Of a DNA stretch of 64,000 nucleotides, positions 51,197 through 59,666 are shown piece by piece. The position numbers and the translations under genes are program-made. This DNA comes from Xanthomonas sp. DAR 34887. Lineage in GTDB: Bacteria; Pseudomonadota; Gammaproteobacteria; Xanthomonadales; Xanthomonadaceae. The stretch lies in contig NZ_CP162490.1 in NCBI RefSeq assembly GCF_041245805.1, forward strand, positions 2,395,001 through 2,459,000. The letters are read 5' to 3'. The notes below the pieces were generated by a model. That model saw only the letters and a list, made by a program, of their open reading frames with translations. It made no database searches and had not been told where the DNA came from. The first letter of the stretch is position 1. Each line of letters begins with the position of its first letter.

Positions 51197-51743
51197 GCCT
51201 CGGGCCTTGCGCACGCAGGCGCGCGGTGACCGGTCTTGCGGCGGTATTCGGCGCTATCCGGGGCGACTTCAGCCGCGACGAGCGTTGCCGAGAAAGCTTG
51301 GTCCGACTGAGGTCGATCCCGCAGATACCGCTCGTGGGCGAAAATCGCTGCGGTTTTTGGCGCCCTTTGTTTAGCCGCTGTGCGGACGCCATGGCGGCGT
51401 TCGTCCACTCCAGACAATTTTCCAATCCGACCTGTTATCCCAGGCACCTCGTACGCCTGCATTCGGGACCAGATACGTCCGTGCACATATCCGCGCACTG
51501 GCAACCAAGACGCCCTTTGCCGCTCCATGCTTGAATCGCAGCAAGCTGACCTGGCAGCCATTTGCCGACTCAAAGCGCATGGACGGGGCAGGGCGCTCGC
51601 CTGATCGAAGCGCAGGCCGCCGCGTCGTTGCTGCCGGAACGCCACCCCGGCTGCGCTCGGAACGCGCTGTGACTGGCCGGCGGCCGGTTGCACAGCCAGA
51701 ATCGTTGTAGGCGTAGAATGACCCCAACGCGATCTCATCCATC
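51197..51743. other. gap between serS and the LysR gene, no gene seen
   Basis: A 567-bp region up to the LysR start with lower coding signal. Short open frames exist (for example plus strand 51380-51604) but none has a ribosome site, homology I recognise, or sensible composition. TAGAAT at 51714-51719 could be the -10 of the LysR gene, with TTGCAC (51688-51693) at an over-long 20-bp spacing. Confidence 0.4.
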
Positions 51744-51763
51744 GTTCTAAATATCGAAAGAAC
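51744..51763 (+). promoter_or_regulatory. possible LysR autoregulatory site
   Basis: GTTCTAAATATCGAAAGAAC, ending at the base before the LysR start codon, has inverted GTTCT/AGAAC ends around an AT-rich centre and contains a T-N11-A type pattern. LysR regulators often bind such sites at their own gene. It also overlaps the ribosome-binding region (GAAAG). Tentative. Confidence 0.35.
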
Positions 51764-52750
51764 ATGCACGATCTCAACGACCTGTACTACTTCGCGATGG
51801 TGGTCGATCACGGCGGTTTCGCCGCCGCCGAGCGCGCCCTGGGCATTCCCAAGTCGCGCCTGAGCCGCCGCATCAGCCAACTGGAAACCGATCTGGGCGT
51901 GCGCCTGCTGCAGCGTTCCACACGCCGTTTCGCGGTCACCGACCTGGGCATGAGCGTGCACCGCCACGCGCAGACGATGCTGGCCGAGGCGCAGGCCGCG
52001 CGAGAGGTGGTGGACCGGCTCAGCGCCGAGCCGCGCGGCCTGGTCCGAGTCAGCGTGCCGGTATCGCTGGCGCAGATGCAGCTGCCCAAGCTGCTGCCGA
52101 TGTTCCTCGACCAGTACCCGAAAGTGCGCCTGCAGTTGAACATCAGCAACCGCCGCGTGGACATCATCAACGAAGGCTACGACGTCGCGCTGCGCGTGCG
52201 CTCGCGCCTGGACGACGACGGCAGCCTGGTGATGCGCAGCTTCGGCCAGGTGCAGGAACTGCTGGTCGCCAGCCCCAAGTATCTGGACCGCGCCGGCCGT
52301 CCCAAGGATCCGGAAGAACTGGCCTCGCATGTGACCTTGAGCATCAGCGAAGACGAGGCGCGGCAGCGCTGGGAATTGCACGGGCCGGCCGGCGAAGTGC
52401 GCCGCGTCGACCTGCAACCGCGTGTGGCCGGCTTCGACTTCCCGCTGCTGCAGTCGATGGTCAAGGACGGCTTCGGCATCACCTTGTTGCCGGAAACGGT
52501 CTGCGCCGAGGCCGTGCGTAACGGCGAACTGGAAGTGGTGCTGCCGGAATGGTCGCTGCCGCAGGGCATCTGCCACGCCGTGTTCGCCTCGCGTCGCGGC
52601 CTGCTGCCGGCGGTACGCGTGTTCATCGACTTCCTCGCCGAGCACCTGCCGCGCCAGATCGAGGCCTCGCGCCTGGACTGCAGCGGCTGCCCGGAGCGGA
52701 TCAAGGTCAAGCACTCGACCCTGGGCGCGATGGCGGTCGAGGCCGGCTGA
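51764..52750 (+). CDS. LysR family transcriptional regulator
   Basis: A 328-aa regulator. The N-terminal winged HTH is clear: LNDLYYFAMVVDHGGFAAAE, RALGIPKSRLSRRISQLETD, LGVRLLQRSTRRFAVTDLG. The C-terminal periplasmic-binding-like effector domain (about 90-300) includes LVRVSVPVSLAQMQLPKLLP, VDIINEGYDVALRVR and MVKDGFGITLLPETVCAEAV. There is no divergent target gene beside it; the upstream side is the serS gap, so the regulon cannot be read from context. Confidence 0.93.
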   Translation: MHDLNDLYYFAMVVDHGGFAAAERALGIPKSRLSRRISQLETDLGVRLLQRSTRRFAVTDLGMSVHRHAQTMLAEAQAAREVVDRLSAEPRGLVRVSVPVSLAQMQLPKLLPMFLDQYPKVRLQLNISNRRVDIINEGYDVALRVRSRLDDDGSLVMRSFGQVQELLVASPKYLDRAGRPKDPEELASHVTLSISEDEARQRWELHGPAGEVRRVDLQPRVAGFDFPLLQSMVKDGFGITLLPETVCAEAVRNGELEVVLPEWSLPQGICHAVFASRRGLLPAVRVFIDFLAEHLPRQIEASRLDCSGCPERIKVKHSTLGAMAVEAG

Positions 52751-52879
52751 GCAAAACCGGCGCGGCCGTGCGAAAATGCGCGGCCGCAGCGTCGCAGGCA
52801 ACGCGGCGCGCCGCTCTGAAGTGCAGGCGTCCGCCAGGCAATCTGGCGTACGGCGTCGGCGGTCGATGTAGGTGCAATC

Positions 52880-52969
52880 GGAGAGATGGCCGAGCGGTTT
52901 AAGGCACCGGTCTTGAAAACCGGCGAAGGGTCAAACCTTCCGTGGGTTCGAATCCCACTCTCTCCGCCA
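52880..52969 (+). tRNA. tRNA-Ser(UGA)
   Basis: The 90-nt sequence folds as a class II tRNA. The acceptor stem pairs GGAGAGA with TCTCTCC, then discriminator G and an encoded CCA. The D arm TGGCCGAGCGGTTTAAGGCA, anticodon arm CACCGGTCTTGAAAACCGG with anticodon TGA (52914-52916), long variable arm CGAAGGGTCAAACCTTCC and T arm GTGGGTTCGAATCCCAC are all present. It decodes UCA and by wobble other UCN codons. Confidence 0.97.
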
Positions 52970-53482
52970 ATGCGTTACCTTCCGCGCATCTTCGTCCATG
53001 TTGCGTGTCCCTGCATCGGGCGTCGGTCGTCGATCCGCTGCGATGCAGGCTTGCAGATAGTTGCGGCGTGCGACGCGGTTATTGCCGGGAGGCAAAGGCG
53101 GCAATCGTCGGGAAATTCCTATTCGACGCGTTACTCGCCCAGTGAATGTATGTCCGGATTCCGGACAGGCCGGGTAAGGAAAATCTGACCCGATATCAGG
53201 CTTTGCCCTGATATCGATGTCGCTCGCCGGACCGGATACTGCGCCTGCCTGACGCAGGTACCGCCGCGCTTTCCTAGAGGAGCGAACAGGCTGGTCACTC
53301 GCCCTGCGTGCCGAGCCTTGAGTAAGCTCGGTGTGGTGTTTTTTCAGCAGGATGACAACGCAGCGCTGCTAGCTGAGCAGGCTGTGAAATTCACATGATT
53401 TTGTCTACAAATTTCGGTTGCCCTGAATAATTCACGCCGCTAGTCTGACTATGCGGCGTTCGCTGCGTTGGGGTTATACGAG
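52970..53482. other. structured 513-bp gap between tRNA-Ser and the GacA-type gene
   Basis: No gene is supported. The region has a 15-bp perfect palindrome GTCCGGATTCCGGAC (53152-53166). It has a 10-bp inverted repeat CGATATCAGG/CCTGATATCG (53191-53200 / 53207-53216, loop CTTTGC) and a stem CCGAGC/GCTCGG (53311-53316 / 53326-53331) followed 7 nt later by six T (53338-53343 region). The last 90 bp before the regulator are AT-rich (TTCACATGATTTTGTCTACAA) and probably contain its promoter. A small RNA is possible but unproven. Confidence 0.45.
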
Positions 53483-54130
53483 ATGGCCATTAGAGTTTTT
53501 TTGGTCGACGATCACGCTCTTGTCCGTACCGGCATGAAGCTGATCCTTTCGAATCAGACCGATATCGAGATCGTCGGTGAGGCCGAGAGTGGCGAGACCG
53601 CGCTGCCGCAGATCCGCCAGCTCAAGCCGGACATCGTGCTCTGCGATCTGCACATGCCGGGCGTCAGCGGACTCGAGGTCACCGAGCGCATCGTCAAGGG
53701 CGACCACGGCACCAAGGTCATCATCGTGTCGGTGCTGGAAGACGGTCCGCTGCCCAAGCGTCTGCTCGAGGCGGGTGCGTCCGGCTACGTGGGCAAGGCG
53801 GGCGATGCGCAGGAACTGCTGCGCGCAGTGCGCGACGTGGCAATGGGCAAGCGCTATCTCGGCGCGAACATCGCGCAGAACCTGGCGCTGGCCAATCTGG
53901 AGGGCGGCGGTTCGCCGTTCGATGCGCTGTCCCCGCGCGAACTGGAAGTCGCGCTGCTGCTGACCCGCGGGCTGCGCCAGGAAGATATCGCCAAGCGCCT
54001 GAGCCTCAGCGCCAAGACGGTCAATACGCACAAGGCGCGGCTGTTCGAGAAGGTCGGCATCCACGACAACATTGCGTTGGCGCGGCTGGCGACGCAGTAC
54101 GGTCTGCTGGATCCGGCGCACCCGTTATAA
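53483..54130 (+). CDS. NarL/FixJ-type response regulator, GacA-like
   Basis: A 215-aa two-component regulator. Receiver domain 1-120 has VFLVDDHALVRTGMKLIL (Asp9/Asp10), phosphoacceptor Asp55 in IVLCDLHMPG, a Ser in IIVSV and Lys105 in GYVGKAG. The C-terminal LuxR-type HTH (about 145-210) has LSPRELEVALLLTRGLRQED and KRLSLSAKTVNTHKARLFEK. Sequence and length resemble GacA/UvrY, which in gammaproteobacteria controls Rsm/Csr small RNAs. The sensor kinase is not nearby and uvrC does not follow, so the assignment rests on sequence alone. The ATG at 53483 starts MAIRVFLVDD. Confidence 0.85.
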   Translation: MAIRVFLVDDHALVRTGMKLILSNQTDIEIVGEAESGETALPQIRQLKPDIVLCDLHMPGVSGLEVTERIVKGDHGTKVIIVSVLEDGPLPKRLLEAGASGYVGKAGDAQELLRAVRDVAMGKRYLGANIAQNLALANLEGGGSPFDALSPRELEVALLLTRGLRQEDIAKRLSLSAKTVNTHKARLFEKVGIHDNIALARLATQYGLLDPAHPL

Positions 54131-54154
54131 GCGCAAGCTTTCCAGTTGGAGTTG

Positions 54155-54184
54155 AAAAAAGCGACCTGATGGGTCGCTTTTTTT
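54155..54184. terminator. bidirectional terminator after the GacA-type gene
   Basis: Perfect stem AAAAAAGCGACC (54155-54166) / GGTCGCTTTTTT (54172-54183), loop TGATG, with a T run on either strand. It lies 24 bp after the stop codon. Confidence 0.92.
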
Positions 54185-54376
54185 GTGCTGCACCGTCGGC
54201 GACTGCCGCGGCTGGGCGATGCGTTGACGGTTGTATTCCTGGTTGGATGGGGGGCTTTTCCGTTGCTTGTTTGAGTCATGTGGACTCGATTCGGTCACGA
54301 GTGGTGCTGTGCTGCAAGGCCTGTGTCCTTGCAAAAAGCTGGCACGCCTGCGAGGTGGTGCTTGCGGATGGCGTGT

Positions 54377-54399
54377 GTCGCGGCTGAAGCCGCTCCTAC
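54377..54399. repeat. single REP-type element between two terminators
   Basis: A 23-bp copy beginning GTCGCGGCTGAAGCCGCTCC, identical to the other compact copies. It sits in the 498-bp gap (54131-54628) between the GacA-type gene and rne. Apart from the two terminators and this element I see nothing else there. Confidence 0.85.
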
Positions 54400-54576
54400 A
54401 GGATCGGGCGGTGCCTTCTTCGGCGCTTGTTGGGCGCTGTGGATGGGTGCGACGTGGCTTGTCGGTGTCGGCGCCTTGCCCATGCGTTCATCGATCCTGC
54501 GTTGCGCAGACGAAGAATCGCGCTCAAGCCGCGTCTGCAACGTTCGCTGGAAAGCTGCAAGACGCGCCGGTGGCGC

Positions 54577-54601
54577 AAAAAAAAGCGGCCCGAAGGCCGC
54601 T
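54577..54601 (-). terminator. Rho-independent terminator of rne
   Basis: Read on the minus strand: stem AGCGGCC / GGCCGCT with a TTCG tetraloop followed by eight T. It starts 28 bp after the rne stop codon. A textbook terminator. Confidence 0.92.
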
Positions 54602-54628
54602 CCTTTGTGCTGCGAAGACCGGCGCCGA

Positions 54629-57600
54629 TCAACTGGCGCGGTCCTTGTGCTCCTTGTCGTCGTTTTCGCCTTCGCCTTCGCCGGGCTTGCTGGCGTGCGG
54701 CTGGTGCTGGGCGACGATGACCGGCGCGTCCGCCGGAGCGGCGGGCGGCGCATCGAACAGGCCGTTCCCAGCCGCTGCGACAGGTGCCGGCTCGGCATCG
54801 CCGATCTGGCGGCTTTCGGCGCCATCCGATACCGGAGCGGCGGCGACCGGCGCGTGCACCGGCGTCGGTTCGGCCGCGGCGGCCGGCTGCTGTTCCTGGA
54901 AGGCGTCCAGCAGGGTGGTCTGCACCGGCATGTAAGCCGGCTTGCTGGGCGCTTGTTCCTCGGCGAGCGGTTGCTGCGTCGTCGTGGCGTCCTGCTGCGG
55001 CTCGCTATCCGTCGTGGATGCCGTCACCGGCTCCTCGACCGGCACGGCCGACGCTGCAACAGTTTCCATTCCGGCGTCGCGCTTGGTCGTGGCGACCGGG
55101 ACGGGCTGCTCGACGATCGGCGCCGCCGTCGGCTGCAGGACGTCCTCGATGGTCTCCGGTGCCGCCGTTTCGGAAACGGCCGACTCGGTGACGACCGGCG
55201 ACGGCGCAGGCTTCGCGGCAGGCACCACCTCGGAACGCGCCGCCGGTGCCTCGCCGGCGGACGGCAGCGGAGCCGCCGCTACCGGTGCCACCCTCTCTGC
55301 CTGCGCGGTGCCGACCGGTGCCGCGTCGACCGCTGCCGATTCGGCGACGGAAGGCGCAGTTGCGATCGCTGCGGCCGCAGCCGGCGGCGCGGCCTGCACC
55401 GGTACGGTGTCGTGCTCGGCCTGTGGCGCTGCGGTTGCAGCGACCGGTGCGGCCTGCGCCGGCGCCACATCGCCTTCGACCTGCGGCACTTCGGTTGCAG
55501 CGGCGACGGCCGAAACCGGCGCGCCAGCGTTCTGCTCGTGCCGCGGTTGGCGCGGCTCGCGCTTCTCACGCGGCGCGCGCGGCGCTTGCTGCGGCTTGGC
55601 CTCGGTGGCCTCGGCCGGCGCTGCGTCGTCGTCGAAGTCGAACTCCGGCTGGCTGCGGCTCGGCACCGGCGCGGTTTCGCCGTCGCTGTCGCTGTCGCCT
55701 GCATCCAGGTCGTTGTCGTCGAACGCCGCACCTTCGCTGCCGCTGCCGGCTTCGCCGTTGCCACGACGACGGCGACGGCCGCCACGACGACCGCGACGGC
55801 GACGGCCACCGGCCTCGCCATTGGCGTCGTCGGCGTCGCCGTTCTCGCCGACCGGCACCGCCTGCGCGGTTTCCGCTGCGCTTTCGCGCGCATCGACGCT
55901 AGCCGGCGCCGGGTTCGGCTGCGCTGCGACCGGAGCCGAGGCCGTGGTGTTGGCCTCGCTTGCCGGCGCATCGTTGCTCAGCGCGACGGCACCGCCGGCC
56001 ACGGCCGCGGCCGCGATCGTGGTGGCGTCCTGCGCCGCGGCGGCAGGTGCGGCGACCGGTTTGGCGGCGACCTCGTCCTGGCGCGGCTGGCGCTGCGGCT
56101 TGTCGCTCGGCACGGCGGCCTGCGCCGGGTCCTGCTGCGGCTTGGGCTGACGCGGCGGGTTCTGCGGCTGCTGCTGCTTCGGTGCCTTCGGCTGCTGTTG
56201 CTGCGGGTTCTGCTGCTGCGGCTTGGCCTGCTGCGGCGCCTGCTCGTTGCGCGGCGGCTTGGGCGCAAGGTTCTGCTGGCCGCCCTGCGCGTTGCCGCCA
56301 CCGTTACCCGGACGACGCTCGTCGCGGCGCACGTTGCCGCCGTTGCCGCGCGCGGCATTGCCGCCCTGGCCACCGTTGCGGTTGCCGCCGTCGCGACGCG
56401 CATTGCGGTCGCCGCGGTCGTTGCGGTTGCGGTTGCCGTCGTGGGCGCGCTGGCGCTGCGCCGGCTCGTTCGCCACCGGGGCCGGCGCCGGGCTTTCGCC
56501 GGCACCGAAGATCCGCTTCAGCCAGCCGACCACACCGGTGGCCGGGGCCGCGACCGGCGCGGGGGCCGGAGCCTGCACCTGCACGGGCGCAGCAACCGGT
56601 TCCGGCGCCTCGACCACTTCGCGCACCGGGGCCGGCTGCGAGTGCTTCACATTGGTCACCGCGGGCGCCGGAATGTTCAGCTGCGCCTTGGTCAGCGCAT
56701 GCACCGGCAGCTTGCGCGGGGTATTGCGCTGGTAGCTGGGCTTGGCGCTTTCCTCGCCGAGCTCGTTCTCGCGCAGGCGGGTCACTTCGTAGTGCGGGGT
56801 GTGCAGTTGCTCGTCGGCGACGATGACGATCGGCGCATCGTGGCGCTTCTCGATCTCGCTGAGCGCGCGGCGCTTCTCGTTGAGCAGGTAGTTGGCGATC
56901 TCCACCGGGGCCTGCACCAGCACCTGTCCGGTGTTCTCCTTCATCGCATGCTCTTCGGCGACGCGGATGATCGACAGCGACATCGACTCGACGCTGCGCA
57001 TGCGGCCATGGCCGTCGCAGCGCGGGCACACGATCTGGCTGGACTCGCCCAGCGACGGACGCAGGCGCTGGCGGCTCATTTCGAGCAGGCCGAAGCGCGA
57101 GATGCGGCCGATCTGCACCCGCGCGCGGTCGTACTTGAGCGCGTTCTGCAGGCGGTTCTCAACCTCGCGCTGGTGCTTGTTGGAGGCCATGTCGATGAAG
57201 TCGATGACCACCAGGCCGCCGAGGTCGCGCAGGCGCAGCTGGCGCGCCACCTCTTCGGCGGCCTCCAGGTTGGTCTGGAACGCGGTGTCCTCGATGTCGC
57301 TGCCCTTGGTCGCGCGCGAGGAGTTGACGTCGACCGCGGTCAGCGCTTCGGTCTGGTCGACCACGATCGAACCGCCGGAGGGCAGGCGCACGCTGCGCTC
57401 GTAGGCCGCCTCGATCTGCGATTCGATCTGGAAGCGATTGAACAGCGGGATGTCGTCGGTGTAGTGCTTGAGCTTGCGCAGGCTCTGCGGCATCACCTGC
57501 TGCATGAACTCCTGGGCATCGCCGTACATCTCGGGGGTATCGACCAGGATCTCGCCGATGTCGGCGCGCAGGTAGTCGCGCAGGGCGCGGATGATCAGCC

Positions 57601-58231
57601 GCGATTCCTGGTAGATCAGGAACGGCGCCGGCTTGGCCAGCGCGGCCTCGGCGATCGACTTCCACACCTGCAGCAGGTAGTCCAGGTCCCACTGCAGTTC
57701 TTCGGCATCGCGGCCGACGCCGGCTGTGCGAATGATCACGCCCATGTCGTCGGGGATGTTCAGCTTGTCCAGCGCTTCCTTCAGCGCGGCGCGGTCCTCG
57801 CCCTCGATCCGGCGCGAGACGCCGCCGGCGCTGGGCGAGTTCGGCATCAGCACCATGTAGCGGCCGGCCAGCGAGATGAACGTGGTCAGCGCGGCGCCCT
57901 TGTTGCCGCGTTCTTCCTTGTCCACCTGGACAACGACTTCCTGGCCCTCGCGCAGCAGTTCGCGGATCGTCGCCTTGTTATGGTCGACGCCGGCCTGGAA
58001 GTAGTCGCGGGAGATTTCCTTCAGCGGCAGGAAGCCGTGGCGCTCGCCGCCGTATTCGACGAAGGCGGCCTCGAGCGAGGGTTCGAGCCGCGTGATCCGG
58101 CCCTTATAGATGTTGGACTTCTTCTGTTCCTTGGACGGCTGCTCGATGTCGATGTCGTACAGGGTCTGGCCGTCCACGATGGCCACACGCAGTTCTTCCG
58201 CCTGCGTGGCGTTGATCAGCATTCGCTTCAT
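54629..58231 (-). CDS. rne: ribonuclease E
   Basis: Essential endonuclease for rRNA/tRNA processing and mRNA decay, and the scaffold of the degradosome. The 1200-aa protein starts MKRMLINATQAEELRVAIVD. The catalytic half has the S1 domain (KKSNIYKGRITRLEPSLEAA), catalytic Asp301 in TAVDVNS and Asp344 in VVIDFIDM (same spacing as E. coli 303/346), and the zinc link Cys402-x-x-Cys405 in CPRCDGHG. The C-terminal 600 residues are low-complexity: Gln/Pro/Asn/Arg-rich, a membrane-targeting-like amphipathic patch (VVGWLKRIFGAGE) and RRRGRRGGRRRRR RNA-binding stretches. rluC is divergent, as in E. coli. Confidence 0.97.
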   Translation of the reverse strand: MKRMLINATQAEELRVAIVDGQTLYDIDIEQPSKEQKKSNIYKGRITRLEPSLEAAFVEYGGERHGFLPLKEISRDYFQAGVDHNKATIRELLREGQEVVVQVDKEERGNKGAALTTFISLAGRYMVLMPNSPSAGGVSRRIEGEDRAALKEALDKLNIPDDMGVIIRTAGVGRDAEELQWDLDYLLQVWKSIAEAALAKPAPFLIYQESRLIIRALRDYLRADIGEILVDTPEMYGDAQEFMQQVMPQSLRKLKHYTDDIPLFNRFQIESQIEAAYERSVRLPSGGSIVVDQTEALTAVDVNSSRATKGSDIEDTAFQTNLEAAEEVARQLRLRDLGGLVVIDFIDMASNKHQREVENRLQNALKYDRARVQIGRISRFGLLEMSRQRLRPSLGESSQIVCPRCDGHGRMRSVESMSLSIIRVAEEHAMKENTGQVLVQAPVEIANYLLNEKRRALSEIEKRHDAPIVIVADEQLHTPHYEVTRLRENELGEESAKPSYQRNTPRKLPVHALTKAQLNIPAPAVTNVKHSQPAPVREVVEAPEPVAAPVQVQAPAPAPVAAPATGVVGWLKRIFGAGESPAPAPVANEPAQRQRAHDGNRNRNDRGDRNARRDGGNRNGGQGGNAARGNGGNVRRDERRPGNGGGNAQGGQQNLAPKPPRNEQAPQQAKPQQQNPQQQQPKAPKQQQPQNPPRQPKPQQDPAQAAVPSDKPQRQPRQDEVAAKPVAAPAAAAQDATTIAAAAVAGGAVALSNDAPASEANTTASAPVAAQPNPAPASVDARESAAETAQAVPVGENGDADDANGEAGGRRRRGRRGGRRRRRGNGEAGSGSEGAAFDDNDLDAGDSDSDGETAPVPSRSQPEFDFDDDAAPAEATEAKPQQAPRAPREKREPRQPRHEQNAGAPVSAVAAATEVPQVEGDVAPAQAAPVAATAAPQAEHDTVPVQAAPPAAAAAIATAPSVAESAAVDAAPVGTAQAERVAPVAAAPLPSAGEAPAARSEVVPAAKPAPSPVVTESAVSETAAPETIEDVLQPTAAPIVEQPVPVATTKRDAGMETVAASAVPVEEPVTASTTDSEPQQDATTTQQPLAEEQAPSKPAYMPVQTTLLDAFQEQQPAAAAEPTPVHAPVAAAPVSDGAESRQIGDAEPAPVAAAGNGLFDAPPAAPADAPVIVAQHQPHASKPGEGEGENDDKEHKDRAS

Positions 58232-58625
58232 TGTTGCGTTCCTCGCGCTGCTACCGCGCGGAACGCCATGGGGTTTCGCTTCTGGTCACGCTTCGCCGCC
58301 CATCGCGCAGGCGCGGGGAGGGCGGCTTGGGTTTCCAGCGCTACGACACCACGGCGAGCCGCGGGAGCGCTTCTTTCTTTTAGGTGGTTCAGGACCGGCG
58401 GCGACTCCAGCCAGGCTGGGCGCCGCACGGGGCATGTTCAGCGCGGACGCTTGTGGCGTCCGGCGATGGCCGGGTAGGCCGGTGAGCCGCTAACATGGCC
58501 GCCCCGGGGGCGGTGGTCGCGCACTGTGCCGGAATCGTCGCAAGCCGGGCTTCTGGCCCTGAGCTAACTTCCAACGAAATCAAACCCTTATCTCGCCCCC
58601 CGAGTGTAACAGAATAAACTGCCTG
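58232..58625. other. rne leader / rluC promoter region
   Basis: A 394-bp divergent gap with no gene. In E. coli the rne 5' leader is about 360 nt and mediates autoregulation, and this gap is large enough for a similar leader. Several GC hairpins are visible on the minus strand (for example near GGTAGCAGCGCGAGG before the rne ATG). The AT-rich end next to rluC (TAACAGAATAAACTG, 58605-58619) is the most promoter-like part. No hexamers can be assigned firmly. Confidence 0.4.
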
Positions 58626-59618
58626 ATGACTTCTTCCCCGATCCCTCCCAAGCCGCGCGACGTCGCGACCAGCGCGGTGCGCATTCTCAAGGTCCCGGAA
58701 GACAGGGCTGGACAGCGTGTAGACAATTTCCTGCTCGGTGAGCTCAAGGGCGCCCCGCGCAGCCTGATCTACAAGCTGATGCGCAGCGGCCAGGTCCGGG
58801 TCAACGGCGGCCGCACCAAGGCCGAGCGCAAGCTGGAGGCGGGCGACGAGGTGCGCATCCCGCCGGTGAAGCTGCACGAGGAGGGCGAGAAGACCGCGCC
58901 GCCGGACGCATTCATGGCCCGGCTGGAGGCGGCGATCGTCTATGAAGACGCGCGCCTGCTGGCGCTGAACAAGCCGTCCGGGGTCGCCAGCCATGGCGGC
59001 AGCGGAATCAGCTTCGGTGCGATCGAGACCCTGCGCGCGTTGCGCCCGAACCAGACCCTGGAACTGGTGCACCGGCTGGACCGCGACACCTCCGGGTTGC
59101 TGATCGTGGCCAAGAAGCGCTCGGCGCTGACCGAGATGCAGGCGCTGATGCGCGAGGACGACCGGGTCGAGGGCCGCGGCATCAGCAAGCGCTACCTGAC
59201 CCTGCTGGTCGGGCGCATGCCCGACGGGGTGATGAGCGTGGATGCGCCGCTGCACATCGGCCTACGCCAGGGCGGCGAGCGCCACGTACAGGTGAACCCG
59301 GGCGGCAAGGCGTCGTTGAGCCATTTCCGGGTGCTGGAGCGGCGCGGCGGGCATTCCTATTGCGAGGTGCGGATTGAGACCGGCCGTACCCACCAGATCC
59401 GCGTGCATGCCCAGCATCTGGGCCATCCGGTCGCCGGCGACGACAAGTACGGCGATCCGGCGGTCAACAAACGCCTGCGCGAGCAGATCGGGCTCAAACG
59501 CCTGTTCCTGCATGCCGCGTCGCTGGAATTCACCCTCGACGGCGGCAAGACGCCCTATCTATTGAATGCGCCGCTGGCCGATGAGCTGGCCGAGGCGCTG
59601 AACCGCCTGGGCGGCTGA
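58626..59618 (+). CDS. rluC: 23S rRNA pseudouridine synthase RluC
   Basis: Isomerises uridines in 23S rRNA (955/2504/2580 in E. coli). The 330-aa protein has an N-terminal S4 domain (RVDNFLLGELKGAPRSLIYK, RVNGGRTKAERKLEAGDEV). The catalytic RluA-type motif is LVHRLDRDTSGLLIVAKKRS with catalytic Asp. RTHQIRVHAQHLGHPVAGDD and LFLHAASLEFTLDGGKTPY follow. Placement opposite rne supports RluC rather than RluD. Confidence 0.94.
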   Translation: MTSSPIPPKPRDVATSAVRILKVPEDRAGQRVDNFLLGELKGAPRSLIYKLMRSGQVRVNGGRTKAERKLEAGDEVRIPPVKLHEEGEKTAPPDAFMARLEAAIVYEDARLLALNKPSGVASHGGSGISFGAIETLRALRPNQTLELVHRLDRDTSGLLIVAKKRSALTEMQALMREDDRVEGRGISKRYLTLLVGRMPDGVMSVDAPLHIGLRQGGERHVQVNPGGKASLSHFRVLERRGGHSYCEVRIETGRTHQIRVHAQHLGHPVAGDDKYGDPAVNKRLREQIGLKRLFLHAASLEFTLDGGKTPYLLNAPLADELAEALNRLGG

Positions 59619-59666
59619 CCCGGGCGCGGCCGGGCGGCGCTGTCGCGCGCCGCCCGCCGGTGCCGG

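Noticed and set aside
51380..51604. A 74-codon plus-strand frame between serS and the LysR gene
   Set aside because: No ribosome site, no family features and low-quality composition.
52880..52969. tRNA-Ser as an attachment site of an integrated element
   Set aside because: No integrase, no direct repeat of the tRNA 3' end and no foreign-looking genes follow; the next gene is a core response regulator.
54278..58477. A 1399-codon plus-strand open frame opposite rne
   Set aside because: Composition (Arg/Gly/Val/Leu repeats) reflects the reverse of RNase E codons. The minus-strand gene has all catalytic motifs and a terminator.
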